From Geosiphon pyriformis (taxonomy: Eukaryota; Glomeromycota; Glomeromycetes; Archaeosporales; Geosiphonaceae): a stretch of 64,000 nt of DNA. Position numbers and translations under genes: made by a program. The notes below the pieces were generated by a model. That model had not been told where the DNA came from. It worked only from the letters and a program-made list of their open reading frames with translations, and made no database searches. Positions within the stretch are counted from its first letter, which is position 1. Every line of letters begins with the position of its first letter. The stretch covers positions 2,485,584 to 2,549,583 of the forward strand of contig JAAOMT010000128.1 in NCBI GenBank assembly GCA_016748015.1, written 5' to 3'. Of this stretch, positions 32,462 to 43,916 are shown one piece after another.

Positions 32462-32872
32462 TTAATATTGAGCTTCATCAAAATCCTTATTTTGAATTAT
32501 GTCAAATACTTTTTTTTCAAGTAGTGTCTGTTTCACCCTACTTTTTATTTCTTCAATTTGTGAGTTGTTTATTCTTCCCCATTGGTTAATGGTTATTGTT
32601 TCCATGTCAGAGTGTAACAATACTTCTGGGTAGTTTTGAAATATAGTGTGTAGTCGATAAATGGTTTTGATGTGTAATGTCAAGTTTGTTTTCTTTCTGA
32701 TAATGTTTTCAATATTTCAAATTATCTCTTGATTAAAGATTCTCTTGGATTTGTCAAGATATAACTTCTGAATATCTACTTTTCATCCCAATTAGTAGTA
32801 GCAGTATGGTATTGGAAGTTGGTCTAACCATTGGTTCTAATTTTTCTTCATCAGTTCTTCTGTTAGACCCAT
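32462..32872 (-). pseudogene. post-integrase ORF of unit D, broken
   Basis: Minus-strand translation from 32871: 'MGLTEELMKKN*NQWLDQL', stops, then 73 open residues 'MTLHIKTIYRLHTIFQNYP' to 'IQNKDFDEAQY' (32683-32462). Blocks 'YRLHTIFQNYPEVLLHSD' and 'NNSQIEEIKSRVKQTLLEK' align loosely with element H ('FYTLHEYWIKNYPNATLTI', 'TTLKRERI'), placing it as the same class of ORF. Function unknown. Upstream of 32872 the Gypsy match stops and viral sequence starts. Confidence 0.5.
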
Positions 32873-32899
32873 GATAGTAAATATGTTTAAGAATGTTGT

Positions 32900-34200
32900 T
32901 TGGAAAAAATAAAATCAAAAACTTGTTGTTTGTGCAATATGACAGTTGAGGTTGGGTCAGAATTGGATGTGGTACTGAACCTGTCAGTGGTTAAATTGAC
33001 TGATTTTGTGAATATAGTAGATGAAACTTTGAACAAAATAAATACTGTTGTGGATGATTTGGAATTTGAAACAAAACATGGTGTCAGGAAATGTGATATG
33101 ACACCATATCATCATTGTCTGTTAAATAAGTATAATAAAACTTTAAATAATAAAAGTTATAAAAGTAGATTGACTCATAAGTTAGGTTATAATTTGAAGC
33201 AAGTTAAAATGTTAGAATGTTTGGAAAACACATCAGATGAATATGTTTCAAATTTACAGCCTATTTATCTTGTTACTAAATCAATGTTTTTGAATTATTT
33301 GAAGAAAAATAATTCAGAGACTGATCTGAATTTTGGTGAATTGAATACCAATATTAATAATGTTGTTACGGAAATAGTTGAATTAACTAAAATCATGAGA
33401 GTTTTGAAAGCAAATATTCTGGTACAAGGACCATTTAGTACTGGTAAGTCAAGAGTACCTAAAAATCAGATGACAAAAAGAGATTTGATCATAACAGCTA
33501 CTTGCAAGAATAAAGAAGAATATTGTAAGGATAAAAATTTTAAGAAAAGTGGTGCTATTTGTTTAACATATGCAAGTGTTTTATTGGAATTAAACAATAA
33601 TCAAGACAAATATAAAAGAGTCATAATAGATGAGTATTATTTAATCAATCCATTAATGATCATGTGTTATTTGATCTTGGTGAGAAAAAATGATATATTG
33701 GTATGTGCAGTTGGTGACAAAAAACAAATCAAGTTTGTGAATAGATCAAAAATTAATTGTGATACAAAGAAGATTTTTGAAATGATTAACAAAAGATTTT
33801 TTTTCAACTTTGTGACACTATGGATTACTAATAGAACTGAACAAGATGTAACTGAATACACAAAAGGTAGTCTATTTAATTATGACTTGATTTCAACAAA
33901 TCTCAAACTGGTTACTATTTTTGTGATAAAAGATTCTGCAAGAAAACAAATTGCCAAGTCTGTCAATCAAATTATGATGTATAATTAAAGACACAAAGAA
34001 GATTTGATCACTGAATTTAAGTAGATTGGAAAGACCAACAGCATTCACAAGTCCCAAGGTATAATGGTCAAGACTTCATATATTGAATTAAAGACTTCTA
34101 ATAAACCTGCCATAATAGCAAAACCTGAGTACATAAATGTAGCTATTACCAGATTAATAGAAGCCGTTTACATGACTCAGGCTATGTATAATATGGTGTT
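32900..34200 (+). pseudogene. viral superfamily 1 helicase, endogenised
   Basis: A 362-residue open frame (32900-33988) and its continuation to about 34200 after stops at 33986 and 34021. SF1 motifs in order: I 'GPFSTGKS' (33428-33451), II 'RVIIDEYY' (33617-33640), III 'AVGDKKQIKFV' (about 33707-33740), IV-type 'LWITNRTEQDVTEYT' (about 33818-33862), V 'SIHKSQG' (about 34039-34059), VI 'VAITRL' (about 34141-34158). Residues 1-160 before motif I contain no methyltransferase motif that I recognise. The enzyme would unwind RNA during virus replication; motifs V and VI lie beyond stops, so it is inactive as it stands. Confidence 0.85.
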
Positions 34201-34209
34201 TTCAGTTTT

Positions 34210-35727
34210 TTGGGTGTAGACAAGCTCAAGAACATGATGTTTGTTAAGAATTGGTATAATATTAATGGTGCTCAACATATGTCTAAGATTCTTCAACCAG
34301 AAAATCACACTATAAGAAACACTATAAATGTTTTTGATACAAGCCATGAATTTATCGATAAGTTATTGGGTGATATAAACAAAGATCATCCAAGTATGAT
34401 GTCATTTATAGAAAAATTTGAATCTAGTAATTTAGCTGGACTGAAATGTGTTAATTCTGTTATCATTCGAAAATCAAAATTACAGGCAAAAATGCAGATG
34501 AAACATTGTTATAGAGGTTTATCTCATGCTTTGAACTAATCTAATAAGGCACCAAAGTTCAAAATTTATACTTTCATTAAGAGATATTGTGATAGAATAA
34601 ATAAAACTTAATTGGAACAAATGCCATATTCTAGAGCATTATTAATGGCTTTTAAACAGGCCTATTTATCTGAGAAAAGAATGGCTTATGTTGCTAAAGT
34701 GTCTAATGATGAGATGACAGCTCTTTATGAATATTTGTCTGGATTAAATGATATTAGATTGGGGCAGATAAAGTATTTAGATCATCATGAATTGTTGAGA
34801 ACACCTTATCAAGCTTATTGCAAAAATCATATTGCTAGTAAGAATGAGAAATGGATTAATATAGCTACTAAAACAGAACAAGGTATTATTTATATGCATA
34901 AACATATTAATGTATTTTTCTCATACTATTCTCAAGCAGTTATAATGAGGTTGCAATACATATTAAAGGATAATATTGTCATTGAGATGGGTATGAATAA
35001 GTGGCAACTACAATATTGTTTGAAAAGATGCAATTTTAAAGATGAAAAATATTGTCAAGTTGAAAATGATTTTTCTGAGTATGATGCTACTTAGGGCAAG
35101 GAGTTGAAAGATTTTGAAGCAGATTTGTTAAGACTATTGGGTTAGACTGGATCGGATGCAGATATACATGAATTATATGATACTCAGTGAACTACAAAAA
35201 CTAATAATGACATGTTAAGAATGAGTTAATCATACATGACTAAATTGGAATTGGATACTACTTTATTTGGTAATACAGTTCGTAATATGGCTATGACTGC
35301 TTTGATGATAGATTTTGTTAAATCTGAATTGATGGTTGCAATTTTCAAAGGTGATGATTCATCTTTAATTTTTAAAACAGTAAAATATTTAATGCCACCC
35401 AAAGTTCTTTCAGTAATATACAGTGTAAAGATGAAATATTTTATTAATAGACCGACTTATTTTGCATCAAAATTTTATAATAATGATTGTTTACCATTAC
35501 CTGATTTAGTTAAGTTTGTGGTGAAATTGACTGGGTGTAAATACGAACCCAAGTTGTTTGATAAACAATTGGAAGAACATTTTATAGCATATAATGATAT
35601 TATTGATTTGATAGTAAATTACACACAAATAAAGAGATTAGCATTGGATATGTCACTTTATTATCATATTAAATACACAAAAGCTTTGCAATTAGTAAAC
35701 GTGGTTATGAATTGTATAAAATCTATA
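34210..35727 (+). pseudogene. viral RNA-dependent RNA polymerase, endogenised
   Basis: Open pieces 34210-34539, 34612-35094 and 35236-35766 together give one polymerase. Motif A is 'ENDFSEYDAT' (about 35065-35094) with both Asp, motif B has 'TTLFGNTVRN' (about 35257-35286) and motif C is 'FKGDDSSL' with GDD at 35350-35358. The Ser-Gly pair expected before motif B is not there, and stops separate A from B (35092, 35143, 35188, 35227), so the protein is non-functional. The last residues of the open frame (after 35727) come from the LTR, not the virus. Confidence 0.85.
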
Positions 35728-36206
35728 GAAAATAAAAAAAATAAGCCAAAGCAGTTTGCACATTAGTATTCTGTCAATAACCATGATCAAAAGCTATTGT
35801 TTTAGTGTGGTTAAGTATTAATTATTATCAACATGAAGGGTTAATAGTGAAAAGTAAATTGAAATAGCGAATAATTATTTATTTAATATTTGTGAATGGA
35901 AAGGTTGCTTAGATCAAATCTAAACTGAGAGATCTGTCTTTTTTGCTTCTAATGCTACCACTATATATACCTAATTTATGTTCTATGAGATCACTCACAT
36001 TTCTGAGCAATGTGCTATAATTTCTTGAGCAATACTCATATTGCTGAGCAATATGCTCTAATTTTCTAACATTGCTCCATATTGCTGAGCAATGTGCTGT
36101 AATTTTTAACATTGCTCTACATTACTGAGCAATATGCTCATGTGCTAACTCCTACTTCCTTATTGGTCTACTATTTTTCTAGATCTGTTTTCTTTTATAA
36201 GTAACA
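35728..36206 (-). repeat. truncated (5') LTR of unit D
   Basis: 479 bp matching 31970-32448 without net length change; in element orientation it is the first 479 bp of the LTR, ending at 'ttttttattttc'. The remaining 366 bp of the LTR and the primer site are absent, replaced by viral sequence. It keeps the U3 array (35985-36145) and a TATA-like 'tatatatagtgg' (minus strand, about 35962-35972), so a promoter firing leftwards into the viral insert is conceivable. Confidence 0.85.
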
Positions 36207-37000
36207 ATGTCTTAAAAATTTAAGTTTAGTTTTTCTAAAGAAATATTTATCAGAGTTAAGTTTTAGTTCAGCATTCTGAAGGTAGTCAAAGACTTGTTAA
36301 AAGTAGAGCAAGTGGTTATTGAATATTTCAGAAAATACATTAGTGTTATTTAGATATATTATAACTGATTTCCAAAAAAATTTCTTGTATATAATATTTA
36401 TAAGACATTGAAAAGTAGTGGAAACATTGTAGAGTCCAAAGAACATTATATTGAATTCAAAATTTCTGTTTTGTGTAGTAAATGCTGTTTTTTTTTGTTT
36501 TTGAAATTTATTTCAACTTGCCAATATTCACTGGCTAAGTCCAATAATGAAAATTATTTTTTCTTTTCTAAATTATCCAAAATTTCTTGAATCAGAAAAG
36601 TAAAATAACTATCTTTTTAAATAATGCTGTTTAACTTTCAGTAGTTTATGCAAAACCATATTTTTTCATTTTTTTGGTAACTAATATGATTGAGAAAGAC
36701 CAAGGGCTTAACAATTTTTTGATTAATCTATTATCTAGTATTTGTTGTATTTTCTGTTTAATCAGGTTATTGCCTACTAAAATTATTTGATAAATTTGTT
36801 GTTTAATAAGTTATGTATCTTCTATGTCAATTTGGTATTTCACAATATTAATACATCTGAATTTATTTTCACTGACAAAAACATCAGCATATTGTTTCAA
36901 GAAAACTTTGAGTTGTATTTGTTGCAGAATACTCAAGTTTCTTAAATTTAGTTTAGCAATTTCTTTAAATATAAACAAATAACTTTCTTTTGGCAAATTT
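36207..37000 (-). pseudogene. element E reverse transcriptase, remainder
   Basis: Continues RT of element E on the minus strand. 'actaatatgattgagaaagaccaagggctt' (36683) corresponds to the 'PWASPVVLVKK' block in B (47331). The open piece 36811-36996 gives 'LSILQQIQLKVFLKQYADVFVSENKFRC' in part, matching 'LDPLQR'-type pre-RT residues of B ('EPQQQRQLKQLIAEFADIF'). Frames otherwise broken. Confidence 0.6.
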
Positions 37001-37800
37001 TATACTTGTAAAATAATATTGCAGAATAAAAACAGTTGTGCAAAGTCCAAAATAGGTTGTGGTTTCTTGGAATTCTGAATGTTGAAAGAAATAAAACCAA
37101 CAAGAGTTTTTTTGGAAATTTTAATAACATTTTTAGTGGAGTTGTGGATGAAGATTTTAAAATATTTATAAGTCTTAATAAGAATATATAGATTAATAAC
37201 ATTAGCTAAACAACAGATTTTTAGATCAGCTTTAAATAATAATGTTTGGTCTTGAATCTTCTAATCCACTTTGAAAATGTACTGTTGATGTGAGAAAATG
37301 GAGATAACTGTATTAGTATAAATGAATTCTATTTTGTTATTGTCTTTTTTTACAAAATTAATTAGTACATTTCCTTTTTTACTTAATTCAAATCCATTAA
37401 TATCTTTAGCAGTAAAGTCTAGTTTTCACATAATGTGATTGAGATTAATTGTAATATTTTTATAAAGAGTAAAAAGATAGCTTAAGCAATTTTTTTTTGT
37501 AATTTAATTGTATAAGATTTATTGAAATTGTTTTGTAGCATGACAATGATGTTTTCTATGTATTCAACATCAATAATTCTTTCTTTTATGTTAATTTCTT
37601 TTTTTGCAAGGTTCGACTGTAAGACAACTTAAATTATAGTACTAACAGAAATTTCTAAAGCTATTTTGAGATCTATTTTTACAAGAGAGTGTAAGACTAT
37701 AACTACAGAAGATTGTTTGAAATATTTTAAATCAAATTCATTATTGTTTTCATGTGTTTTTTCAGAGCAGATTTTTTTGTTGTTGTTGTTATACTATTTT
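37001..37800 (-). pseudogene. element E dUTPase and connector, decayed
   Basis: Minus-strand reading near 37490-37720 gives 'SLVKIDLKIALEIS', 'LQSNLAKKEINIKERIIDV', 'YIENIIVMLQNNFNKSY' and a KKIAQAIFL-type block, which are dUTPase motifs 2 to 4 in decayed form. It shows that the protease-dUTPase-RT order predates the split between elements A, B and E. 37001-37480 is the connector to RT. Confidence 0.6.
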
Positions 37801-38870
37801 AATTTTAATTTTTTGGAAAAATTAAAATAAGCAAAATACTAATCTATTTTAGTAGCATCACTTGGCTCTTGAAACAACATATCTTTAGCATTAAATTCAT
37901 ATTTTTCTTCTGGTTCTGGTAATTTAATAATAAAATATAGTGTTTTTAAAAGTAGATTAAATATGAGTTCACACTCATCACAATACTAAAAATGACAAAA
38001 AATTAAGCAATAATTACATAGTTTTGTATTGAGATCTGTTAGTTTCTGTTTCTGTTTTTTTCAGATTGGAGCCAGTTCTTAGTACTAGTTTTGAAATACT
38101 TCAGAGTCATTCATAAATATATTATCTATTTCTTTAATTATTATTGGGGCATTTTTTATAATGCATATTTTTTTAATTGTAATATTTTCTCATTAGGCTG
38201 TAGCCATTTTTCAAATTTTCTCTTCATTGTAAAAGTATAAGTCCAATCAATTTATTGTTTGACTATAAACTATAACAAATGAAATTTTTTTTCAAACCCA
38301 GTTATTAATTAGGATAGTATACTAACAAGATTTGTTATATGTTCTTCCTTTGCCTAAGACATTATTTTATAATTCTTTATTTGGTAGAATTTTATCACAG
38401 ATAAGACATAGTATATTGTTTTATTGCCTTGTTATTTAAGTTGTCTATATTATTTTAATACATAAAGTCAGCAGTAATATTTGGTGGCTGTTGGTCATAC
38501 TTTATCATCTCTATTACAAGTGTCTATTGAAGACAACTTTTTTTCATAATTGACACAGATTAATTTAAGGGATTGATAGGGTTGTTCTCTTTAATTCAGA
38601 CTTAGATAGATTGGTGGTAATTTAGAGATTCTTCATTAGCCTTTCTTTTACTATTTTTTTTTTAGATAGAAAGCAGTAATAGTTTTGTCTTGTAATCATC
38701 AGTTAACAAAACTTGGTAAGTTTTTAATGTTGGTAGTGGCACTATTTCTTTAAATTTGATTAATAATTAATCTAAGTTTTGGGTTCTGAAATGTCTATAC
38801 ATGGCAGGTACTTGAGCATATTGCTTATTAAAAATAATTTGAAATTCTTGTGTGTTTTAGTCAATAGTGG
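37801..38870 (-). other. element E, region equivalent to the cysteine-rich module, decayed
   Basis: By position between protease and dUTPase, this stretch corresponds to 20980-22080 of element A. Short matches such as 'tcacaatactaaaaatgacaaaaaattaagcaataattac' (37979) to the 'LCHHCLIPSDFKYC' coding block support it. No frame or clear domain survives. Confidence 0.4.
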
Positions 38871-39400
38871 TATAAGCTTTTAATAGCCAATTGTTTTCTA
38901 CAAAGACTTAATATTAGATGGCTTTTATAATGAGTATCTTAATAGAGATTTAAATTCTATTAATTTTAAAGGGAAAATTATTAATTTCTCTTATTAAAGT
39001 TTTGATATTCCCATCTACAGTAATTATTTGAGCAGTGGAAGTATAGTCTACTCAATAACCTAGTTGGTCTATAAGTTGTTTTATAATAATACTATCTGTA
39101 GATTCACTATTAAGTATTAATTTAATGTTTATTTGTTCTGCTTTAGTATTAGTGTACATTGTTGTAATTGGCTTATCCTAATTAATAGTGGCTTCTCTAA
39201 AAAGGTTAGTAGTGTTCAGATTATCAATATCATATAGAAATATTGTAGTGAGAGTATTATTCTTGGTGATTGTGGTAAATGAAATTGTATTGGTAAACAA
39301 GTTACTGTTTTGAATAGAAGAATTGCTGATTTTAACTATACTTTTTTCTTCTAAAGATACAATATTACCAAAATTTGGGGTTTCAGTAAGACCCAAATAT
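38871..39400 (-). pseudogene. element E protease, decayed
   Basis: Minus-strand translation of about 39180-38990 gives 'KPITTMYTNTKAEQINIKLI', then NSESTDSIIIKQLIDQLGY. The catalytic D-S-G of element B reads N-S-E here: both changed positions are G-to-A. 39178-39396 is an open piece of the preceding linker ('FTTITKNNTLTTIFLYDI'). Confidence 0.6.
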
Positions 39401-40180
39401 GAGAGCTGGTTAGAATATCTAGTTTGTATTACTTGTGATAATATGTTGTCTCAATTTACTGGTTAAGATGGCTTATTAATAGATTGTATCTGATTTTCAC
39501 TAGTGTTTTGCCATTTTTAATTGTAGTTAATTGTTTAAAGTCTGAGATAGCTATATATAAGAGCTTGATATTGAGACATTGTTTACACTATTGCTTGTAA
39601 TAACTGATAGTAATTTTGGGGTGATTAATACAAGTACTATAGTGGCTAATATTGGGATACAGAATATTGGGGTTCTATGACTTGAGAATATCTTTATTGT
39701 TGTAGATATTGGTTTTCTTAGTTTTGGTCTGCTATTTTTTTTTAGCAATTCCAGGCAATATGTTTGGGTTTCTAATAGTAATAACAATTGTGAAGATCTG
39801 ATTTCCAAGATTGTTATTGTTAATTTTATTGGTGTTAATATCAATTGTTGTTGTCTCTACATTGTGATGGTTAATAGGTTTCTGCTGTTTTGGTTAAAAA
39901 TCTCTCAATTTTTTGAATTAATTTCTTATTTAATTGGATAAGCTTAGTGTTAATATCTAAGATTCCATTTATGGCCAAATTAACAGCTTAAGTATGATTG
40001 GCTTTTTGTTCCACTGACTTAAACTTACAAGCCAAAGTAATAGCATCTTATAATGTAATTAGATAATAAAATTTTATGGATTATAAAATGCTGCTCTTTA
40101 ATCTTTTAATGAATTAGTTGAGAATTTGTTTTAGGATATAATATTCTCTTTCAATCATCTATATTTGTTAAAGAACTTGA
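39401..40180 (-). pseudogene. element E gag C-terminal part, decayed
   Basis: Continues toward gag: Gln/Thr/Ile-rich sequence, with a knuckle region somewhere near 39730-39800, and 'ttacaagccaaagtaatagcatcttataatgtaatt' (40027), which matches 'THARDFEAAKLEAN'-type coding in element A. Ends at the solo LTR-B. TTGA (40177-40180) is the left target-duplication copy. Confidence 0.45.
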
Positions 40181-41134
40181 TGTTATCAGTAGAATTTTAG
40201 CTATTAATTAACATAAAATTACTTTTTTAATTTCTAGTATTAATTAGTATATATTATTATTATTTTAATTATTACTTATTAGTTAATCAAATTATTGAAT
40301 ATCACTATTTAATTAATAATCCAATTTGTACTATAGAAATTAAAATGATTAAATTACACAATACTTTGAACCATTTAATATTCAAAAATTCGCCAAAATT
40401 GGTAAAAATTGGCCAAAATAATTAATAATTTGTAGAAATAACTTGTAGTTTGTCGAAATATATCTTTAGTTTGCCAAAATTATAGCAAAGAAAAAAGTGC
40501 AAATTTAAAAACTAATATTACAACAAGTTGTATAAAAGAAGAACTTTTTTCTTCAAGAAAATGTATTTTACTTTAGATATCTTAATAAGAACAAATTATC
40601 TCTTACATATTTTTACAAAATTAAATAAAAATTAAATATTTAAAAACCAAATCCTTAATTATTATACTTGAAATTCACAAAAATCCAACTAATATTTTGA
40701 AATTAATTAGCTACCAATTTCAATAATCTGTTAATAACTTCAGGCCTGAATAAAAAATGTTTTCCTTGACAAAATTTTATTTTCTTTTATATTTCTTTTA
40801 TTTTCTTTTATTTTTTTTATTATAATTATTAAAGTAGCCTACAGATAAAATTTCTGTAGAAGAGTTGACTTTTACAGCAAAGTAACTATACATTTTAGTT
40901 AGCTTTCAGACAAGCAATTCCTGAGGAAGAGTTGATGTTTACTACAATGTAACTATATAAAATAATTGGTATAAAATTGATCATTCCATTTATAAGCCCA
41001 GTAGTTCAAATTATCTCTTATAATTTGAAGATAAATTCAGTTATTAAAGATTTATTAACTTCTAGAAACCATGAATTCACAACAAATAGACATTAACAAT
41101 ATTCAAGAAAAAAGACCAAAAATTTTCAGTAATA
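40181..41134 (+). mobile_element. solo LTR, family B, + orientation, inside gag of element E
   Basis: Starts TGTTATCAGTAGAATTTTAGC, the reverse complement of the LTR-B end (TAAAATTCTACTGGTAACA), and ends 'ccaaaaattttcagtaata' (41134), the complement of the LTR-B start. It holds the LTR-B array (about 40390-40480, 'aattcgccaaaattgg' types) and the TATA-like 'tataaaagaag' at about 40532. Flanks TTGA and CTGA (41135-41138) fit a 4-bp duplication with one transition. Confidence 0.8.
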
Positions 41135-42344
41135 CTGATTAAACTGTTCAAGATAAGTAATTACTGCTTTATAGTCGTTTTGTTTTATTACATTGAATTA
41201 ATTTTGTAACCAAATGAGTGTATTGAAATCACAGAAATATTGCAAAAAGGCAAGTTTAAAAGCAGCAAAGTCAGTTGGTTTTTCCTTAAGACTTTGGTAT
41301 TAGAAGTCTGTAGTTCTTGTTAAAAAGAAAAGCAGTGCTTGAATAGTTCTATTATTGTTCCAATTGTTGGCAATAATTGCCTTTTTAGCTTCTGCTATTC
41401 AAATGTATATATTGTTTTCTTTCTTGGAAAACTTTTCTAGTCTGACAATATCTTGATAAGCTATTATCTAAGTAACAGAAAGTAATTTACTTGTTAATAA
41501 TAAGAGGTTTAATAGTAGTGTACTATATTGTTTTCTGGGCATTAATATTGGTTGTTTTTCTTTGTTGTTAGAATTAATAGGCAGCAAGATGGCTGTTTTT
41601 TCTATAGGAATAGTTGCTAATTCTGTTAGAAGTTGTGCTGGTAGTGGTGTTCAAGAGAATGTACTTTTGTCAAGTTTATTAACTGTTGAAATAAGATTCC
41701 TGAATAATGATTTGTATTCTTTTAGAAATTTTGTCCAAAAATTATTATTATGATTTTAAAGGTACAGAGTTTTGGAAGTTTTTAGAGTTTTCATTTGTGT
41801 TTTTATAAGTTGATTAAATAAAATTCTACTTTTTGGTATCTAATAATATGAAGAAGTATTTGGTAAAAGAAATCTTGATTTTTTGTTGATTATAAATTAA
41901 ATTTGTTTTATGCAGCTTTTGTATTATCAGATTTGAACTCTGATTCTGTAAAGTCAGACTTTATTAGTTGTTTTTTTATTTGAAGGTACTGTTTTATCAT
42001 GTATTCTTCAATTTTTTTGTTAATTATATAAAGAGTCTCAGTTATAGTTCAAGTAGTGGTTTCTGTTAAGTATGTTAATAATTTTTGATAAATTTGTTTT
42101 CTGAATTTTCTTGTGTCTATTGCTCAGCCTAATAGACAGTCAATTTTGGTATACAAATAATGACAAAAATTACTTTCTGTAATTATGGTTTCTAATAGTA
42201 TTCTTAAGTCTTCTTTAAAGTATTGAAATAAGGCTTTTTCATACAGTGAGTAATTTCTTTCTACTGTTCTAATAGTCACAACTTTTGTGAATTTCTGGAG
42301 TGCTCTGTCTTTGTGAATTTTATAACTTTACAGAAAACACTAAA
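41135..42344 (-). pseudogene. element E gag N-terminal part and leader, decayed
   Basis: By position between gag core and the right LTR-F. 'atgagtgtattgaaatcacagaaatattgcaaaaaggcaag' (41214) sits where the capsid-like domain is expected. The right edge 'ctttacagaaaacactaaa' before the LTR is the decayed primer-binding region (complement of TTTAGTGTTTTCTG, compare TTTGGTACTCCC in A). No intact frame. The 41562-41753 open stretch on + has no counterpart in other elements. Confidence 0.45.
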
Positions 42345-43007
42345 TATTACAAATAAACTTAATAGTATATTAGTGTTATTAGTTTCTGAAAATTTTTTGA
42401 TTGATGTGAATTTATTTATAGAGTTTTTTAATTATAAAACACAGAGAGATGATTTCATAGTATTACAATTTCGTATATGTGAGTTATCTTCTTTGAGTTA
42501 GTTAAGTGTAGTTATTAGGATTTAATAATGTTTTTTTACCTTTCTAATAAGCTAACAAGATAATATTAATATCTAATTCTAGAAGAAGCTTTTTTTTTTT
42601 ACCAGGCTATTACAAAATCTATTTTCAGACAGTTAATTTTCTTATGTTGCTACTCTACAAAAAAAAACAGTAAAAAAAAAAGAACAAAAAAGAAAAATAA
42701 AAGAGAAGAAATTAACATTATTAATTGCTGTGATTAAGAGTGATTGGTTTAAGTTGTAATATTTTGAAGTAGTTTTATGCTAAAAACATCTGGCTAAGAA
42801 CAAAGATAAGAACAAGATTAATTCAGCTAAAATATGAGAATATGTGAATTATATAAACATAAATTTTGGATTTGTTAATATTTTTTTTATTTCAGTAATA
42901 TAAAATATAGGATATAATAAGGGATATGTAACAGATTTAGTTAGAAGAAAGTTGATTTTTGTCTATTTTCTTTTTTTATCTTCTACAACTACTTTTTTTT
43001 TATACAT
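42345..43007 (-). mobile_element. right (5') LTR of element E, first part
   Basis: Starts TATTACAAATAAACTTAATAG as does the left copy at 11751, and shares 'tctaataagctaacaagataat' (42543) and 'ggtttaagttgtaatattttgaag' (42746). Interrupted at 43008 by element B; resumes at 52787. Confidence 0.65.
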
Positions 43008-43916
43008 TGTTACTGGAGGTTTTTGGTCTCTTTTCTTAAATGTTGTTGATGCCTGTTTGTTGTAAATTCACGTTTTCTGGATGTAGTTGAACCTCCAATA
43101 ACTGAATTTATCTTCAAATTATCTCCTATAATTTGAACTGCTGAGCTTATAAGTAAAATGGCCAATTCTTTGCCAGTTACTTTATGTAGTTACATTGTAG
43201 TAAACATCAACTTTTTCCCAGGAATTGCTCATCTGGAAGCTCACTGAAATGTATAGTTACTTTGCTGTGAAAGTCAACTTTTCTACAAGAATCTTGTCTG
43301 TAGGCTACCCTAATGATTATAATAAGAAAAGAAAAAAATAATAAAAGAAATGTAAAAGAAATAGAATTTTGTCAAGAAAAACGTTTTCTATCCAGGCCTG
43401 GAGTCACTAACAGTTTATTGAAATTGGTAGCTAATTAATTTCAAAACATTAGTTGGGTTTTGAGGATTTTCCAAGTGCAATAATTTAAAGAATTTGGTTT
43501 TTCGATTTATTTGATATTTTTTTCTTTTTGTGTGTGTAGGAATGATTTTAAGTAATAAATCTAAAGTAAGATACATTTTCCAGAAGAGAAAAGCTCTTCT
43601 TTTATACAACTTGTTGTAGTACTAGTCTATGAACTTGCACTTTTTCTCTTTGCTCAAATTTTGGCAAATTTCTTATAAATTTCAGCGAATTTCTGTAAAT
43701 TTCGGCAAATTTTTGAATATTACAAAGTTCAGGGTATTGTGTAATTTGATCATTCTACTTTCTGTTATACTAATTAGATTATTTTAATTGAATCGTAATA
43801 TGTGATAATTGATTAAATAATAAATGATAATTTGAAATGATATTAATATACTAATAAATTATAGGAATTATAAGGGTAATTTCATGCTAATTAATAGCTA
43901 AAATTCTACTGGTAAC
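43008..43916 (-). repeat. left (3') LTR of element B
   Basis: 909 bp, TGTTACTGGAGG...TACTGGTAACA. Contains TATA-like 'tataaaag' (minus strand, about 43596-43603) and, upstream of it in LTR orientation, repeated AATTTCGGCGAAATTT-type motifs (about 43660-43720). Shorter than the right LTR by about 60 bp within that array. Confidence 0.9.

Larger units (their letters stand above)
32880..35727 (+). other. endogenous RNA-virus element, alpha-like helicase and RdRp
   Basis: About 2.85 kb of non-retroviral, positive-strand RNA virus sequence in genomic DNA, with helicase followed by RNA-dependent RNA polymerase in the order normal for the alpha-like supergroup (hepe-virga type). Methyltransferase and everything 5' of the helicase are absent, as is a coat protein. 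At least eight stops divide it, so it is a relic. The host range is presumably fungal; that is inference from context. It is bounded right by the LTR fragment (junction in an A-rich tract at 35728) and left by the Gypsy terminal ORF (junction between 32872 and 32900). Confidence 0.85.
31604..36206 (-). mobile_element. unit D: LTR-bounded Gypsy remnant carrying an RNA-virus insert
   Basis: Complete LTR on the left (31604-32448), end of a Gypsy internal region (32449-32872), viral helicase/polymerase sequence on the opposite strand (32880-35727), then the first 479 bp of the same LTR on the right (35728-36206). Flanks ATAT (31600-31603) and ATGT (36207-36210) fit a 4-bp target duplication with one transition, and the RT of element E reads on across the unit. 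In element orientation (right to left) the end of the 5' LTR, primer site, gag and nearly all of pol are missing and viral sequence stands in their place. Confidence 0.75.

Noticed and set aside
32900..33988. Helicase as a cellular UPF1-like or Helitron helicase
   Set aside because: Motif spacing is short and the frame is followed directly by an RdRp with motifs A, B and GDD; no Rep domain of Helitrons is present.
41562..41753. Open + strand frame within element E gag region
   Set aside because: No counterpart in other elements and no start context; likely chance in antisense decayed gag.
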